The notes under the pieces are model-generated. The model did no database searches, was not told where the DNA came from, and worked only from the letters and a program-made list of their open reading frames with translations. From Pseudomonadota bacterium (GTDB lineage: Bacteria; Pseudomonadota; Gammaproteobacteria; Acidiferrobacterales; Acidiferrobacteraceae), in assembly GCA_021794275.1 (NCBI GenBank), contig JAJYRD010000027.1:1-64000 (forward strand): a stretch of 64,000 bases of DNA. Reading direction: 5' to 3'. Every line of letters begins with the position of its first letter. The first letter of the stretch is position 1. Positions 29,154-39,429 of the stretch are shown piece after piece. Position numbers and translations under genes: made by a program.

Positions 29154-31069
29154 GCCAAGGCCCAGAGCGGGAAGTAGCGCGCGTAGCCGTGGTATTTGAG
29201 GTAGAAGACACGCGGGAAACCGGGCGCCGTGAACTCGATATCCTCCCAGAGCCCGCCGGGCTCGCGGTGCGCGAGCAGATAGCGCACGCCCCGGCGCACC
29301 GGCTCACTGTCCCCTTCGCCGGCGGCGAGCAGCGCCAGCAGCGCCCACGCGGTCTGGAAGGCGGTGCTGCGCGAACCCATACCGGCGGTCGCCGGATCGT
29401 GATAGCAATCATTGCTCTCACCCCAGCCCCCGTCCGTGCGCTGAATGGAGTTGAGCCAACGGACCGCGGCCCGAATCGCGGGATCATCGCGATCGATCCC
29501 GGCGGCGCGCAAGCCTACCAGGACCGACCAGGTCCCGTAGATATAGTTCGTTCCCCAGCGGCCAAACCACGCCCCATGCGTCTCCTGCTCGGAGCGCAGG
29601 TAGCTTACTGCGCGTTCTATCGCCCCGCGATAGCGGTCATCGCTCGTGGCGCGCGCGAGCAAGGTGATGCAACGCGCGGTGACATCGCTTGTCGGCGGAT
29701 CAAGCAGCGCCCCATGGTCGGCAAACGGGATTTCGTTCAAGTAATAATGGGTGTTATCGACATCGAACGACCCGAAGCCACCGTTGCGCGACTGCATACC
29801 CGCAACCCAATCCGCGGCGCGCTGGATCGACGCCGCGAAGGTCCGGTCGCGCGACTCCTCCATCGCCCACGCCACGACACTCGTATCATCCAAATCCGGA
29901 TAGTGGCCGTTCTCAAACTGGAACGGCCAGCCCCCGCCTGGAAGGTTCGGACGGCTGTCGCGCCAATCGCCCGGCTCATCGAGGAGCTGACGATCGCGCA
30001 TCCAGGAGAGCCCGCGCCTCACGGCATCCTTCGTACCATCACGGTCCACCGCGAGCAGCGCGAGGCACACGAGTCCCGTGTCCCAGATGGGTGAGACGCA
30101 GGGCTGGCAGTAGGCCTCGTCGTCACTCACGAGCAAGAGTTTCTGGATCGCGATCAGGGCATCGCGTCTGTAGGGATGGTCGGCCGCATAGCCGCGCGCG
30201 GCCAAAAACTCGTACGCGTTCACCATCGCCGGAAAGATCGCCCCAAGCCCCCCGGTCCCGTTCAGCCGCTCCACGATCCAGGCCTCGGCTCGCGCCAAGG
30301 CCCGCGCCCGCAGGCGCCGGGGGATGCTCCTCTCGAGACGCAACCCGATACGCTCGAGTTTGCACAAGGCAAAGTTCATGAACGAGCGCACCGGGAAATA
30401 GTCGCGCTCTTCGTCGGGAGGCCGCACGAAGAGTTCAGCTATGCCGATGCCACGCGGATTGCGGGCGCGAACCTTGAGGCTGCAGAGGCCGAGAAGCGGC
30501 ACCATCACCGTCCGCGACCAATAGGAGACCTTGGCAAGGGTGATAGGGAACCACCGGGGGGCCAACACGAGTTCCACGGGCATGAATGGTATGGCGCGCC
30601 ACGGGACCTGCCCGAACTGGGCGAGCGCTATGCGCGTAAAGACATTGCAGCGCGATGCCCCGCCGTGCTCCAGGATGAGCGCGCGGGCACGGGCCATATG
30701 TGGGGCATTGACGTCGTCACCTGCGAGCTTCAGCGCATAATAAGCCTTGACCGAGGCGCTCATGTCGAAACGCCCGTCGTAGTACAAGGGCCACCCGCCC
30801 TCCTCCACCTGCCGACGGCGGATATAGCGCGCAAGCTTTGCCTCGAGATCGACGTCGATCTCGTCCATGAAATGCATCATGAGGATGTATTCAGACGGGA
30901 TCGTACAATCGGCCTCGAGCGGCCAACACCAATAGCCTTCCGGGGCCTGCTCCGCGAGTATGCCGTCGCGCGCCTGCGCCAAGGCCGCGTCGAGAAAAGC
31001 GATCTCCGCGTCTTGCGCCAAAGACTCGCGCCTCTCCCGGTTCTTAGCCGGAACGCCCTGACTCTTCAT
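29126..31069 (-). CDS. shc: Squalene-hopene cyclase
   Basis: DLDDTSVVAWAM (DxDD motif) and repeated QW motifs (GGFGSFD, DGGWGES, GAWFGRWG..YIYGTW). Confidence 0.97.
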   Translation of the reverse strand: MKSQGVPAKNRERRESLAQDAEIAFLDAALAQARDGILAEQAPEGYWCWPLEADCTIPSEYILMMHFMDEIDVDLEAKLARYIRRRQVEEGGWPLYYDGRFDMSASVKAYYALKLAGDDVNAPHMARARALILEHGGASRCNVFTRIALAQFGQVPWRAIPFMPVELVLAPRWFPITLAKVSYWSRTVMVPLLGLCSLKVRARNPRGIGIAELFVRPPDEERDYFPVRSFMNFALCKLERIGLRLERSIPRRLRARALARAEAWIVERLNGTGGLGAIFPAMVNAYEFLAARGYAADHPYRRDALIAIQKLLLVSDDEAYCQPCVSPIWDTGLVCLALLAVDRDGTKDAVRRGLSWMRDRQLLDEPGDWRDSRPNLPGGGWPFQFENGHYPDLDDTSVVAWAMEESRDRTFAASIQRAADWVAGMQSRNGGFGSFDVDNTHYYLNEIPFADHGALLDPPTSDVTARCITLLARATSDDRYRGAIERAVSYLRSEQETHGAWFGRWGTNYIYGTWSVLVGLRAAGIDRDDPAIRAAVRWLNSIQRTDGGWGESNDCYHDPATAGMGSRSTAFQTAWALLALLAAGEGDSEPVRRGVRYLLAHREPGGLWEDIEFTAPGFPRVFYLKYHGYARYFPLWALACYREQAVR

Positions 31070-31103
31070 GCCGTGCGATTCCTCGAGCAATAACGCCTTT
31101 CGG

Positions 31104-32162
31104 TCAGACGCCGCGCGATGCGCGCGGCGCGCCTCCCGAAAGCGCGAACAAGACGCGCAAAAGCGCATCGTGACTGGCCGACACGCGGCTCACCGCCACT
31201 GTCGCCTTGACGCTACGCCGCGTGATCTTCACATCCTGGCCGCTACGGAAATCCCGCCTCTTGTCGATCTTGCGCAAGGTCAAAACCGCCATCCCAAGGG
31301 CCCAGAGGCAAAAGTTCCTAAGACCCGCCTCCGCGCGCGGGAGCAATAGCACATAATCAAGAGCCCGGCGCGCGTGCGCGCGCGCCACGTCGATGAGTTC
31401 GCCGAGCCCTTCGCCGAAGCGCGGATCGCCCGGGCCCTGTTCCAAATCCGCAAGCGCGAAACCGTGGCGGGCAAACACGTCACGCGGCAGCCAGCAGGCC
31501 CCGCGCCGCCTATCCTCCCAGATATCCTTTAGGATGTTCGTCATCTGAAGAGCCTGCCCAAACGAGACCGCAAGCACCATAAGGCGATCCTCATGGCGCC
31601 TTATCTGCGGCGAGTACTCGCAGAAGAGCCTTGTGAGCATCTCCCCCACGACGCCCGCCACGTAATAGCAGTAGCGATCCATGTCGGCCAGGGTCGGCAG
31701 ACCTGCGGGGTCTTTGCGTTCCTGGAATTCCGCCATACCATCGGCCATGATCGCCACACAGGTCTCGAGCGCTTGGCGCTGACCTATTGTGAAACCGTCC
31801 CCGATCGCGATCACGCGCTCGGTCTTGCGCACCAGCAAGCGCTCGGCTTTCGGCACCGTAGGGGCCAAAACGGCGTCCAGATCGCGGGCGAACTCGGCGG
31901 CCTCGGCGCGCCGCGCCACGACTTCCGCGAAGAAAGTGCAGAAGTGGCGCTTTTGCACACTGCTCAAACCTGGGTCGTCTTCGATAGTATCGACGATGCG
32001 GCAGAGCAGATAACCATTGCCGACCACCTCCCGCAACCCCGGCGGAAGCTCGGGGATTGTCAAGGCGAAGGTGCGCGATACGTCCCGCAACATGGCGGCC
32101 TGGAACCGCTCATCGTCACGGCCGTCTCTGTTCATCACTGGGTCTTGGACCGATACGGACAT
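31104..32162 (-). CDS. Squalene synthase (farnesyl-diphosphate farnesyltransferase type)
   Basis: SRTFALTIPELPPGLREVVGNGYLLCRIVDTIEDDP...YCYYVAGVVGEMLTRLF...FGQALQMTNILKDIWEDRRRGACWLP. Confidence 0.9.
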   Translation of the reverse strand: MSVSVQDPVMNRDGRDDERFQAAMLRDVSRTFALTIPELPPGLREVVGNGYLLCRIVDTIEDDPGLSSVQKRHFCTFFAEVVARRAEAAEFARDLDAVLAPTVPKAERLLVRKTERVIAIGDGFTIGQRQALETCVAIMADGMAEFQERKDPAGLPTLADMDRYCYYVAGVVGEMLTRLFCEYSPQIRRHEDRLMVLAVSFGQALQMTNILKDIWEDRRRGACWLPRDVFARHGFALADLEQGPGDPRFGEGLGELIDVARAHARRALDYVLLLPRAEAGLRNFCLWALGMAVLTLRKIDKRRDFRSGQDVKITRRSVKATVAVSRVSASHDALLRVLFALSGGAPRASRGV

Positions 32163-32280
32163 GGGCCTCTTCCTGATGCGCTATCGGTTATGCGATTTCC
32201 TGGGCCACGGCGGGCAAACTCTCCCATGGAGGCCCGCACCTTACCATAAAGCCACCTCTTCTTGAACCCGCTTCGCCCCA

Positions 32281-33354
32281 CTAACCGCCCATTGGCGCCG
32301 CCTCCACGGACGAAAGGCGCCGTAGTCGCCACTCTTGCCACTGCCACGAGATAAGCACAGGCAGCCCAATGGCGAACTGACGCAAACGGCGGCCGAGCGC
32401 GATGCCGAGGGCCGCGTCCGGCGCAACCCCGAGTAGCACGGCAAGCCCGACGAATCCGCCTTCTTGCACACCGAGGGCGCCTGGCACGACAAACGATACA
32501 CTGTGGACGGCCTGGATCAGGGCCTCGAAGACAAACACCTGTTCGACCGTAAGCGGGACATGCATCAGCGCCGCCAAAACACCGATCTCGGCGGCACCTC
32601 CCAGAAATCCCGTAAGCTGCCAAAACGCGCAGCGCAACAGGATCACGGGTCGCCGGTAGAGATCCGACACCCGGCGATCAAGACCGGGGAGGAGCGGAAG
32701 GTCCTGGCGCCCCATCATCCGCAGGACACGTCCGAGGGTGCGATCAACAAGTTCGCCGAGTCCGACGCGCAGTTGGACTGCGACAAAGGTTGCCACCACG
32801 ATCACGGCGCCCGCGGCCCCCAGCCACAATCCTGGGAGCGCAATGCGCGCGCCCACCATAGGCAGCATGAGCGCGATGCCGCAGAGGGTCGTCGCGACCT
32901 GCAGCACCAGCGTGACGCTCGTCTCCACGACCACGCTTGCCGAGGCGCTCGCGCCACTCACGCCCTTCAGACGCAGAAGCCGGATAGCGACGAACTCGCC
33001 GCCCACGCGGGCTACCGGCAGAAAGGTATTCACGGCGTCGCGCACCATGCCAAGCCATATGAGCAGCCCCCACGAGATACCGCGCCGGGGCCCAAGCAAG
33101 GCCTTCCACCCACGCACCTCGCAGGCCACAACCAGGGCGCGCAAGGGGATGAGCCACAAGAGTCCAGCCCCCGCACCCATCAAGAGCCCCGCTACGGCCC
33201 TCCACCCGAGACGTTCAAGCAGCCATCCGGTGAGCACGAGCCCGCCCATGGCCAGAAAACCCATGACGACGGCGCTCCATGGGCCACGCACACCCTGTGG
33301 CGCCCCGGAGATGCGCACACGGCGTCGGCGGCGGTCCGAGGGCCCCCTATCCAT
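32281..33354 (-). CDS. Second HpnL-like flippase paralogue
   Basis: VRDAVNTFLPVARVGGEFVAIRLLRLKGV...VVPGALGVQEGGFVGLAVLLGVAPDAALGIALGRRLRQFAIGLPVL, aligns with 27354-28376. Confidence 0.85.
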   Translation of the reverse strand: MDRGPSDRRRRRVRISGAPQGVRGPWSAVVMGFLAMGGLVLTGWLLERLGWRAVAGLLMGAGAGLLWLIPLRALVVACEVRGWKALLGPRRGISWGLLIWLGMVRDAVNTFLPVARVGGEFVAIRLLRLKGVSGASASASVVVETSVTLVLQVATTLCGIALMLPMVGARIALPGLWLGAAGAVIVVATFVAVQLRVGLGELVDRTLGRVLRMMGRQDLPLLPGLDRRVSDLYRRPVILLRCAFWQLTGFLGGAAEIGVLAALMHVPLTVEQVFVFEALIQAVHSVSFVVPGALGVQEGGFVGLAVLLGVAPDAALGIALGRRLRQFAIGLPVLISWQWQEWRLRRLSSVEAAPMGG

Positions 33355-36004
33355 TCGAGGCCTGTCGTAGACTCAGGATTGCGGGCAACACGAGAAGGAT
33401 CGTGATGAGCGCCGCCCCCATCGCTATGAATAGGGTCTCTCCCAGGACTGCCATGCCCGGATTCGAGGAAGCGGCCAGGCTTCCAAACGAACACATGGTG
33501 GTCAAGGCGCTGAACACCACTGCCTCCGATGTGCTGGTGTCGAGCAAGAGAGCCGTGCCCACGCCGCGTCGCCAACGCACCACGAGATAGATACTAAACG
33601 CGACACTCAAGCCTATGAGCAAGGGGAGAACGATGATGTTGGCGAGATTGAACGATATTCCAAGCACCCACATCACCGCCACGGCGGTCATAGCCGCCAG
33701 GATCAGGGGGGCCAGGATGGTGAGTGCGTCCGCCAGATTCCTCAGGGTAAGCAGCAACACCATCGTGATCAGCACAAAGGACAAGGCAGTCGCCTCCTTG
33801 AAGGCATCAACCACGGCGCGACCACCCTGCACGAGCAGCACGGGCGGTCCGACGGCGTCCGGGGCGAGGCGTTCGACATTGAGCGCGAAACGACGGATGT
33901 TTCGATTGCGATTCAAATTGAGCGAGGAGAACACCTCGACGCGGGCCTGGCCGGTGGCGCTTATGAATTGGCGCTTTAGCGAGACGGGCAGGCTCGCAAG
34001 CGTCACGCGCCGAGCGCTCAATGCCGCCTGCAGGCCCGAGAGCTGCCAGGGTAGAGTACCGATGACGCGCCGCTGCAGGGTCAAAAGCGCTGCGCGGTCG
34101 TGCCCGAATTTTGCCAGATAGGGAGTAAGGGTGGCCTCCAGGCCGCGCGCGGCCTGCACGGTGGGCCCGTGGCCGCGGGTCGCAACGAACCCTCTCAGAC
34201 TCTTCGTGAGACCCTCAAGCGCGGCGCGTATATGCGGGGCACTCGGAGGATTCGTGGCATGCGGATGGATCGAAAACGGCGGCACGAGGAGGGCCATCTG
34301 GGAGATCACGGCAAGCTTCGCGCCCTGATGCGTCGGCACGAAACTATCGGCAGTGAGGACGCGGCCCACGGTTGGGTGTCCCGCAAGGTGCGAGGCCATG
34401 CGGCGAGCGGCCGGCAGATTCGGCTCCAGAATGTCAATCGGGTAAGGCGAGATGCGGCTATTCTTAAGCAGCGACTCGAATGTCGATACCGCTTCGCTAT
34501 GCTGGTTCTGCAGATGCATGGGGTCGAAATCGAAGCGGCTCGCGAGGATCATGGGGATGAGGCCTACGGCGACCACCACCGCGCCCACCACGATGCCCCG
34601 CGGATGACGCGCCACGGGGATACGGGCCAAGAGCGCCCGCAGGCGCCCGCGCGGGCGGCCCTGTGGATGGCCGTTGATCAGGATCGTGAGCAAGGCCGGG
34701 GTCACGGTCAGGTTGGCAAAGAGCGCAAGGAACATTCCCGTGCCCGAGATGATGCCGAGATCAACGATGCCGGCGTAACTCGTCGGCACGAAAGAAAAGA
34801 AACTGATGGCGGCCGCCACTGCCGCGAGACTCAAAGCGCTGCCGGCCCCACGCGCGGTGGCGCAGATCGCCTCGCCATTGTCGCCGTGCGCGCCTTCCTC
34901 CTGATAGCGTATACAAAACTGGATCCCGAAGTCGACGCCGAGACCGACGAACAGCACCGCGAAGGCAACCGAAATGAGATTCATGGGGCCGGTCGCAAGC
35001 AAGGCGAAGGCCGCGGTCCACGTCAAACCCATGAAGAGCGTAAGCAGTATGATCGCGACGTAACGGGGGCGCCGCAGACCGAGCACCAGCATAACGAGAA
35101 CCAGGGTAAGCGAGAGACCCGTGGCAAGCCCCGCGCTCTGCGACACGGTCTTCACTTGCTCATTGTCGAGGGCGGCGGATCCTGTGACTCGGACGGTCAC
35201 CCCATGTGCGGGATCAAGCCCGAGAGCCCGGGCGCCCGCGCGGACGCTGCGCAAGGCGGTCCGTACAGGTGCCCCCCCCTTATAGTCGTAGCGAGGCTTC
35301 ACCACGACAAAGCTATCACCGGCAGCCCCTGCACCCGGTGCGGCCATGCCCATGAGACTCCCCCACGGCATCTGCACGTAGTGTCCACGCGCCTGACCCC
35401 GCAATGTGGTCCGAAATCCGTTCAGTACGGTGGCAAGCCCGGGGAGTGAGGCGCCGTGAGCCCGGGCGCGCCCCAAGGCCGCCTCGAGCAGTCGCGTGAA
35501 ACGCGGCAAGGTCGGGTGAGCGGCCAGCGTCGCCATGAAAGGTTGCGCCTGAGACAACCGATCGGAGAGCCGCCAAAGGGCCTTCTGGGGGAGATAGAGC
35601 AGACCCTCGCGCGCAAAGAAACGGCCTCCGTCCGGCTGGTTGACGAAGGTTATGCCGCGTCCATGGCGACGCAGCCACCCCGTGAGACGCGCCGCGTCCC
35701 GACGCGCGAGCGCCTGCGAGCGGCTGTGCAGGACGACCAGCAAGGTCTTGTTCAATCCCGGAAAGGCTCGGTCGAAGCGCACCTGCGCGCGCTCGAAAGG
35801 CAGGTCCTGCGAGAGCATCTTGCCCATATTGGTGCTTATGGCAAAGTGCGTGACGGTATAGGTGAGCGATGCCGCACTCAACAAGGCGGCAGCCAGAAGT
35901 ACCGGCCAAGCATGGCGGCGGGAAAAATCGGCAAGCCCGATCAAGATCCCGTAGTACAGGCGGTCGAGCCGGTCGACGCCGCCTGACTGGCGCTTGTCAC
36001 GCAT
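33347..36004 (-). CDS. hpnN: Hopanoid RND-type transporter
   Basis: 885-aa MMPL/RND protein within the hopanoid cluster; VGLGVDFGIQFCIRYQEE...LLIGLSVAFSIYLVVRW. Confidence 0.93.
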   Translation of the reverse strand: MRDKRQSGGVDRLDRLYYGILIGLADFSRRHAWPVLLAAALLSAASLTYTVTHFAISTNMGKMLSQDLPFERAQVRFDRAFPGLNKTLLVVLHSRSQALARRDAARLTGWLRRHGRGITFVNQPDGGRFFAREGLLYLPQKALWRLSDRLSQAQPFMATLAAHPTLPRFTRLLEAALGRARAHGASLPGLATVLNGFRTTLRGQARGHYVQMPWGSLMGMAAPGAGAAGDSFVVVKPRYDYKGGAPVRTALRSVRAGARALGLDPAHGVTVRVTGSAALDNEQVKTVSQSAGLATGLSLTLVLVMLVLGLRRPRYVAIILLTLFMGLTWTAAFALLATGPMNLISVAFAVLFVGLGVDFGIQFCIRYQEEGAHGDNGEAICATARGAGSALSLAAVAAAISFFSFVPTSYAGIVDLGIISGTGMFLALFANLTVTPALLTILINGHPQGRPRGRLRALLARIPVARHPRGIVVGAVVVAVGLIPMILASRFDFDPMHLQNQHSEAVSTFESLLKNSRISPYPIDILEPNLPAARRMASHLAGHPTVGRVLTADSFVPTHQGAKLAVISQMALLVPPFSIHPHATNPPSAPHIRAALEGLTKSLRGFVATRGHGPTVQAARGLEATLTPYLAKFGHDRAALLTLQRRVIGTLPWQLSGLQAALSARRVTLASLPVSLKRQFISATGQARVEVFSSLNLNRNRNIRRFALNVERLAPDAVGPPVLLVQGGRAVVDAFKEATALSFVLITMVLLLTLRNLADALTILAPLILAAMTAVAVMWVLGISFNLANIIVLPLLIGLSVAFSIYLVVRWRRGVGTALLLDTSTSEAVVFSALTTMCSFGSLAASSNPGMAVLGETLFIAMGAALITILLVLPAILSLRQASNG

Positions 36005-36021
36005 GGACGTCCCTCTATTCC

Positions 36022-36876
36022 TTAGCCGAGATCACCGAAACCTACACGCACGATACCCTCTTCTCGCAAGGCGGCCGCCACCTTGAGGCTCACCAAGGCC
36101 TCGAACTCGGCCTTCTTCCTGTAACCCAGCGCGAGCGCCCCCGCGTCGTCATCTACCGCCGGGTGACAATAGAGCTCGGTGACGCCCGACGGGAGATTCC
36201 CGAGAAGCTGCATCACCGCGGCCTCATCCAGCGCGCCCGACTGCAGGAGTCCCATCACGGCATCGTTATGCAAGACACCAGCCCGGTCGAGCCTCTGCCG
36301 CATGAGCCAGGTCCAGAGACCCGTCACGCTCGCCGCCTTCCAGTGCTTACGCCAAGCCCTGGGCGAGACCGCGACCGTGGACGGCTCGTAGGGCAGGCGC
36401 ACTGCGCGCATCCCGTAACGACGGCCGATCCTCAGAATCAAACCGAGGACGGTCGGATGGAGATGCATGTGCTTATGGGCATTGACATGATCCAAAGGAA
36501 GGCCGGTCCGCATGAAGGCCGCGAACTGCGCCTCGATCTCGTCCGCCAGTTGTCGTCTCGCCTGTGGTCTGAAAAAAAACCGGAATCCGGCGTGTACCAG
36601 CCTGCCGTCCAACCGTCCATGCGCGTCACACAAGGCCGGAATCCGCTCCGGAGCAAGCACCGGCCTCCCCTCGGCGACCACGACGTGCAGGCCCACGCGA
36701 AGCCTAGGCAGTCGGCGGGCGCGCGCGACCGCATCCTCGGCCGCCTCTTCCCCGACCATCAGGCTGGCACAGGTCAATATACCGTCGCGCGAGGCGCGCT
36801 CAACCGCTTCATTCACCGCCCACGAGAGCCCAAAATCGTCAGCCGTGACGATCAGTCGGCGCGAAGCCTGTGACAC
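36022..36876 (-). CDS. hpnK: Hopanoid-associated YdjC/ChbG-type deacetylase
   Basis: RLIVTADDFGLSWAVNEAVERASRDGILTCASLMVGEEA...GLPLDHVNAHKHMHLHPTVL...ELYCHPAVDDD. Confidence 0.93.
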   Translation of the reverse strand: MSQASRRLIVTADDFGLSWAVNEAVERASRDGILTCASLMVGEEAAEDAVARARRLPRLRVGLHVVVAEGRPVLAPERIPALCDAHGRLDGRLVHAGFRFFFRPQARRQLADEIEAQFAAFMRTGLPLDHVNAHKHMHLHPTVLGLILRIGRRYGMRAVRLPYEPSTVAVSPRAWRKHWKAASVTGLWTWLMRQRLDRAGVLHNDAVMGLLQSGALDEAAVMQLLGNLPSGVTELYCHPAVDDDAGALALGYRKKAEFEALVSLKVAAALREEGIVRVGFGDLG

Positions 36877-38295
36877 CTAGCGCTGCCTGAAGAACCGAAG
36901 AAACTCGACCCCTTCGCGCAAACGCCGCCCCATCATCTGCGGACTCTTGACCATCTCGCCCAGCATCTCGGCGACCTTCCCGGAGCGAAAATAGAACTGC
37001 TTGTAGAACGACTCCACGGAATCGTAGATCTCGGTATGGTTCAAGTGCGGGTAGCTCAAAGCGCTCATCTGCACGCCGCGGTCGTTTACGAGATGCTGAC
37101 TGTTCTCCTCCTGCAGCCAGCCGTTTTCCAGGGCCTGCTTATACAAAAAGGTCCCAGGATATGGCGCCGCAAGCGATACCTGGATGGTATGCGGATTGAT
37201 TTCCTTGGCAAATCGTATGGTCTCCTCGATGGTCTCGCGGGTCTCGCCTGGCAGTCCGAGAATGAATGTGCCGTGGACCGTGATCCCGAGCTTGTGGCAG
37301 TCGCGGGCGAACTGTCGCGCGATGTCGAGACGCACGCCCTTTTTGACGTTGTTCAGGATCTTCTGGTTGCCGGATTCGTAACCCACGAGCAGCAAACGCA
37401 GGCCGTTGTCGCGCATGACCTTCAGTGTCTCGTAACGCACGTTGGCCTTGGCATTGCACGACCAGGTCACGCCGAGCTTACCGAGTCTGCGGGCGATCTC
37501 CTCAGCCCGCGGGGCGTTATCCGTAAAGGTATCGTCGTCGAAGAACACCTCGGCCACTTGGGGGAAGTATCGCTGGATCAGCTTGACCTCTTCCACGACA
37601 TGCTCGGCGCTACGCACGAGATAGCGATGACCGCCGACGGTCTGCGGCCAGAGACAGAAGGTGCACCGTGACTTGCACCCACGCCCGGTATAGAAGGAGA
37701 CGTAGGGGTGCTTCAAATACCCTATGAAGTAATCCTCGACGCGCAGATCACGCTTATATACCTCGGTGACGAAGGGCAGCTGATCCATGTCCTCGATGGG
37801 CGCGCGATGCGGGGTATGAACCACGCAGCCCTGCTCGTCGCGAAAGGTAAGCCCGTCGATCTCCGCGTAGGGGCGGCCCTCAGCGACCTCCTTGATCGTA
37901 AAGTCGAAGTCCTCGCGTGCCACAAAGTCGATGGCAGACGACGCAGCAAGCGATTCCTCGGGGGCTACCGCCACCTTGGCACCGACGAGGCCTATCTTGA
38001 GGTCAGGGTAGGTCCGCTTCAAGGCCTCCGCGACCAAGACATCGTAGGAGAACGAGGGCGAACTCGTGTGCAGGACCGCCATCTCGTAGCCCTGTACCAT
38101 GGGCAACACGGTATCGAGATCCAATCCCGCCGCCGGGGCGTCGATGAGCTTGCTGCCAGGCACCAGGGCGGCTGGTTGTGCGAGCCATGTCGGGTACCAG
38201 AAGGACCGCACCTCGCGCTTGGCCTGGTATCGTGATCCAGCACCCCCATCGAAACCCTCGTAGGACGGCGGATGCAGGAAAAGGGTCTTCATCAT
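36877..38295 (-). CDS. hpnJ: Hopanoid radical SAM protein (B12-binding-like N-terminus)
   Basis: FLHPPSYEGFDGGAGSRYQAKREVRSFWYPTWLAQPA...YTGRGCKSRCTFCLWPQTVGGHRYLVRS. Confidence 0.95.
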   Translation of the reverse strand: MMKTLFLHPPSYEGFDGGAGSRYQAKREVRSFWYPTWLAQPAALVPGSKLIDAPAAGLDLDTVLPMVQGYEMAVLHTSSPSFSYDVLVAEALKRTYPDLKIGLVGAKVAVAPEESLAASSAIDFVAREDFDFTIKEVAEGRPYAEIDGLTFRDEQGCVVHTPHRAPIEDMDQLPFVTEVYKRDLRVEDYFIGYLKHPYVSFYTGRGCKSRCTFCLWPQTVGGHRYLVRSAEHVVEEVKLIQRYFPQVAEVFFDDDTFTDNAPRAEEIARRLGKLGVTWSCNAKANVRYETLKVMRDNGLRLLLVGYESGNQKILNNVKKGVRLDIARQFARDCHKLGITVHGTFILGLPGETRETIEETIRFAKEINPHTIQVSLAAPYPGTFLYKQALENGWLQEENSQHLVNDRGVQMSALSYPHLNHTEIYDSVESFYKQFYFRSGKVAEMLGEMVKSPQMMGRRLREGVEFLRFFRQR

Positions 38296-38301
38296 AAGGA
38301 C

Positions 38302-39429
38302 TTACTCCCGGTTTGCTTTTATGCTCCCATCGTTGCCGACGGCGAGAACTGCTCCGCCCCAGCTGACTTTGCGGCCAAGAAGTCCCACCACCCAAAGACC
38401 GCATAGCAACGCGTCTGCCAGAGGAACGAGCCCGAAGCGCCGGCGCACACCAAGGCGCCTGCTGGCCTCGGAATGTAACACGAGCCGCAATATCATCGCC
38501 AGAAACGCAAGGCCCCACATGAAACCCTGGTCGGCGATGAGGGCCGCACCCACCGCGATTGGCAGCCCGAAAGTGACGCCCGAAAAGAAATATCCCCAAG
38601 GGTTGATGAGGCGGATGGTGCGCAGCCATCGCAGCTGGTGAGCCGCAAGATCAGCAAATCGCGGCTCATCGACCACCGTCTCGACCAGATAGGACGACAG
38701 CACGGTACACAAGCCGAGCGCCCGGGCGCGCGCGCCGAGTTGATAGTCGTCTGCAAGTTGCGCGGCCAAGGCCTCGAATCCTCCCACCGCGGTCAGGGTC
38801 TGGCGCCGCAAGGCGATAGTCGCCCCGAATGCGAAATCCGAGGACCCGAGGGTCTTTGCCAAAAGTACCTGAGGTGCAAACCAGTCCTGTATGAAGAGCG
38901 CCCCGATCCGGTCCCACACTCGGCCAAAGGGCGCCCCCCGATACAGGCAGGTCACAATCCCGACCTTCGGATCCTGCACAGGGCCCGCCAGGCATTGCAG
39001 ATAATCTGCACCCACGAGGATGTCGGCATCGGCCAGCACCAGGATGTCATAGCGGACGTGGCTCATGAGATTCGCGAGATTACCGACCTTGGCGTTGCCG
39101 CCATGGCGCGTGGGGTCAATCACGAGCGTGAGGGCACGGTCCGGAAACTCCGCCTGGAGCCTGCGTACGATCCTGATCGCCGGATCCTCCGGATCCTGGA
39201 CCCCAAACACGACCTCATAGACCGGATAATCTTGGCTGCAGAACGATCGCAAGCATTCGTAGAGACGCGGTCCTTCACGAAAGAGCGGCTTCAAGACCGA
39301 GATCGGCGGCAGCTCAGCCGCCCGCGGCTCGCGCCGTGGCCAGGAATTCCACGCAAGGATCTGTGCTACGAGCACAAAAACGCCCATGATCGCGACGCCG
39401 TGGACCGCGACCGATAGCCACCCGACCAT
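38302..39429 (-). CDS. hpnI: Hopanoid glycosyltransferase
   Basis: PPISVLKPLFREGPRLYECLRSFCSQDYPVYEVVFGVQDPEDPA...GNAKVGNLANLMSHVRYDILVLADADI; 4-bp overlap with hpnA. Confidence 0.93.
   Translation of the reverse strand: MVGWLSVAVHGVAIMGVFVLVAQILAWNSWPRREPRAAELPPISVLKPLFREGPRLYECLRSFCSQDYPVYEVVFGVQDPEDPAIRIVRRLQAEFPDRALTLVIDPTRHGGNAKVGNLANLMSHVRYDILVLADADILVGADYLQCLAGPVQDPKVGIVTCLYRGAPFGRVWDRIGALFIQDWFAPQVLLAKTLGSSDFAFGATIALRRQTLTAVGGFEALAAQLADDYQLGARARALGLCTVLSSYLVETVVDEPRFADLAAHQLRWLRTIRLINPWGYFFSGVTFGLPIAVGAALIADQGFMWGLAFLAMILRLVLHSEASRRLGVRRRFGLVPLADALLCGLWVVGLLGRKVSWGGAVLAVGNDGSIKANRE

Noticed and set aside
28532-30094. 520-aa plus-strand ORF antisense to hpnG/shc
   Set aside because: Low-complexity Arg/Pro/Ala-rich translation opposite well-supported genes; typical spurious GC-rich antisense ORF
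34100-35449. 449-aa plus-strand ORF antisense to hpnN
   Set aside because: His/Arg/Glu-rich translation without recognisable motifs; mirror of hpnN codon bias
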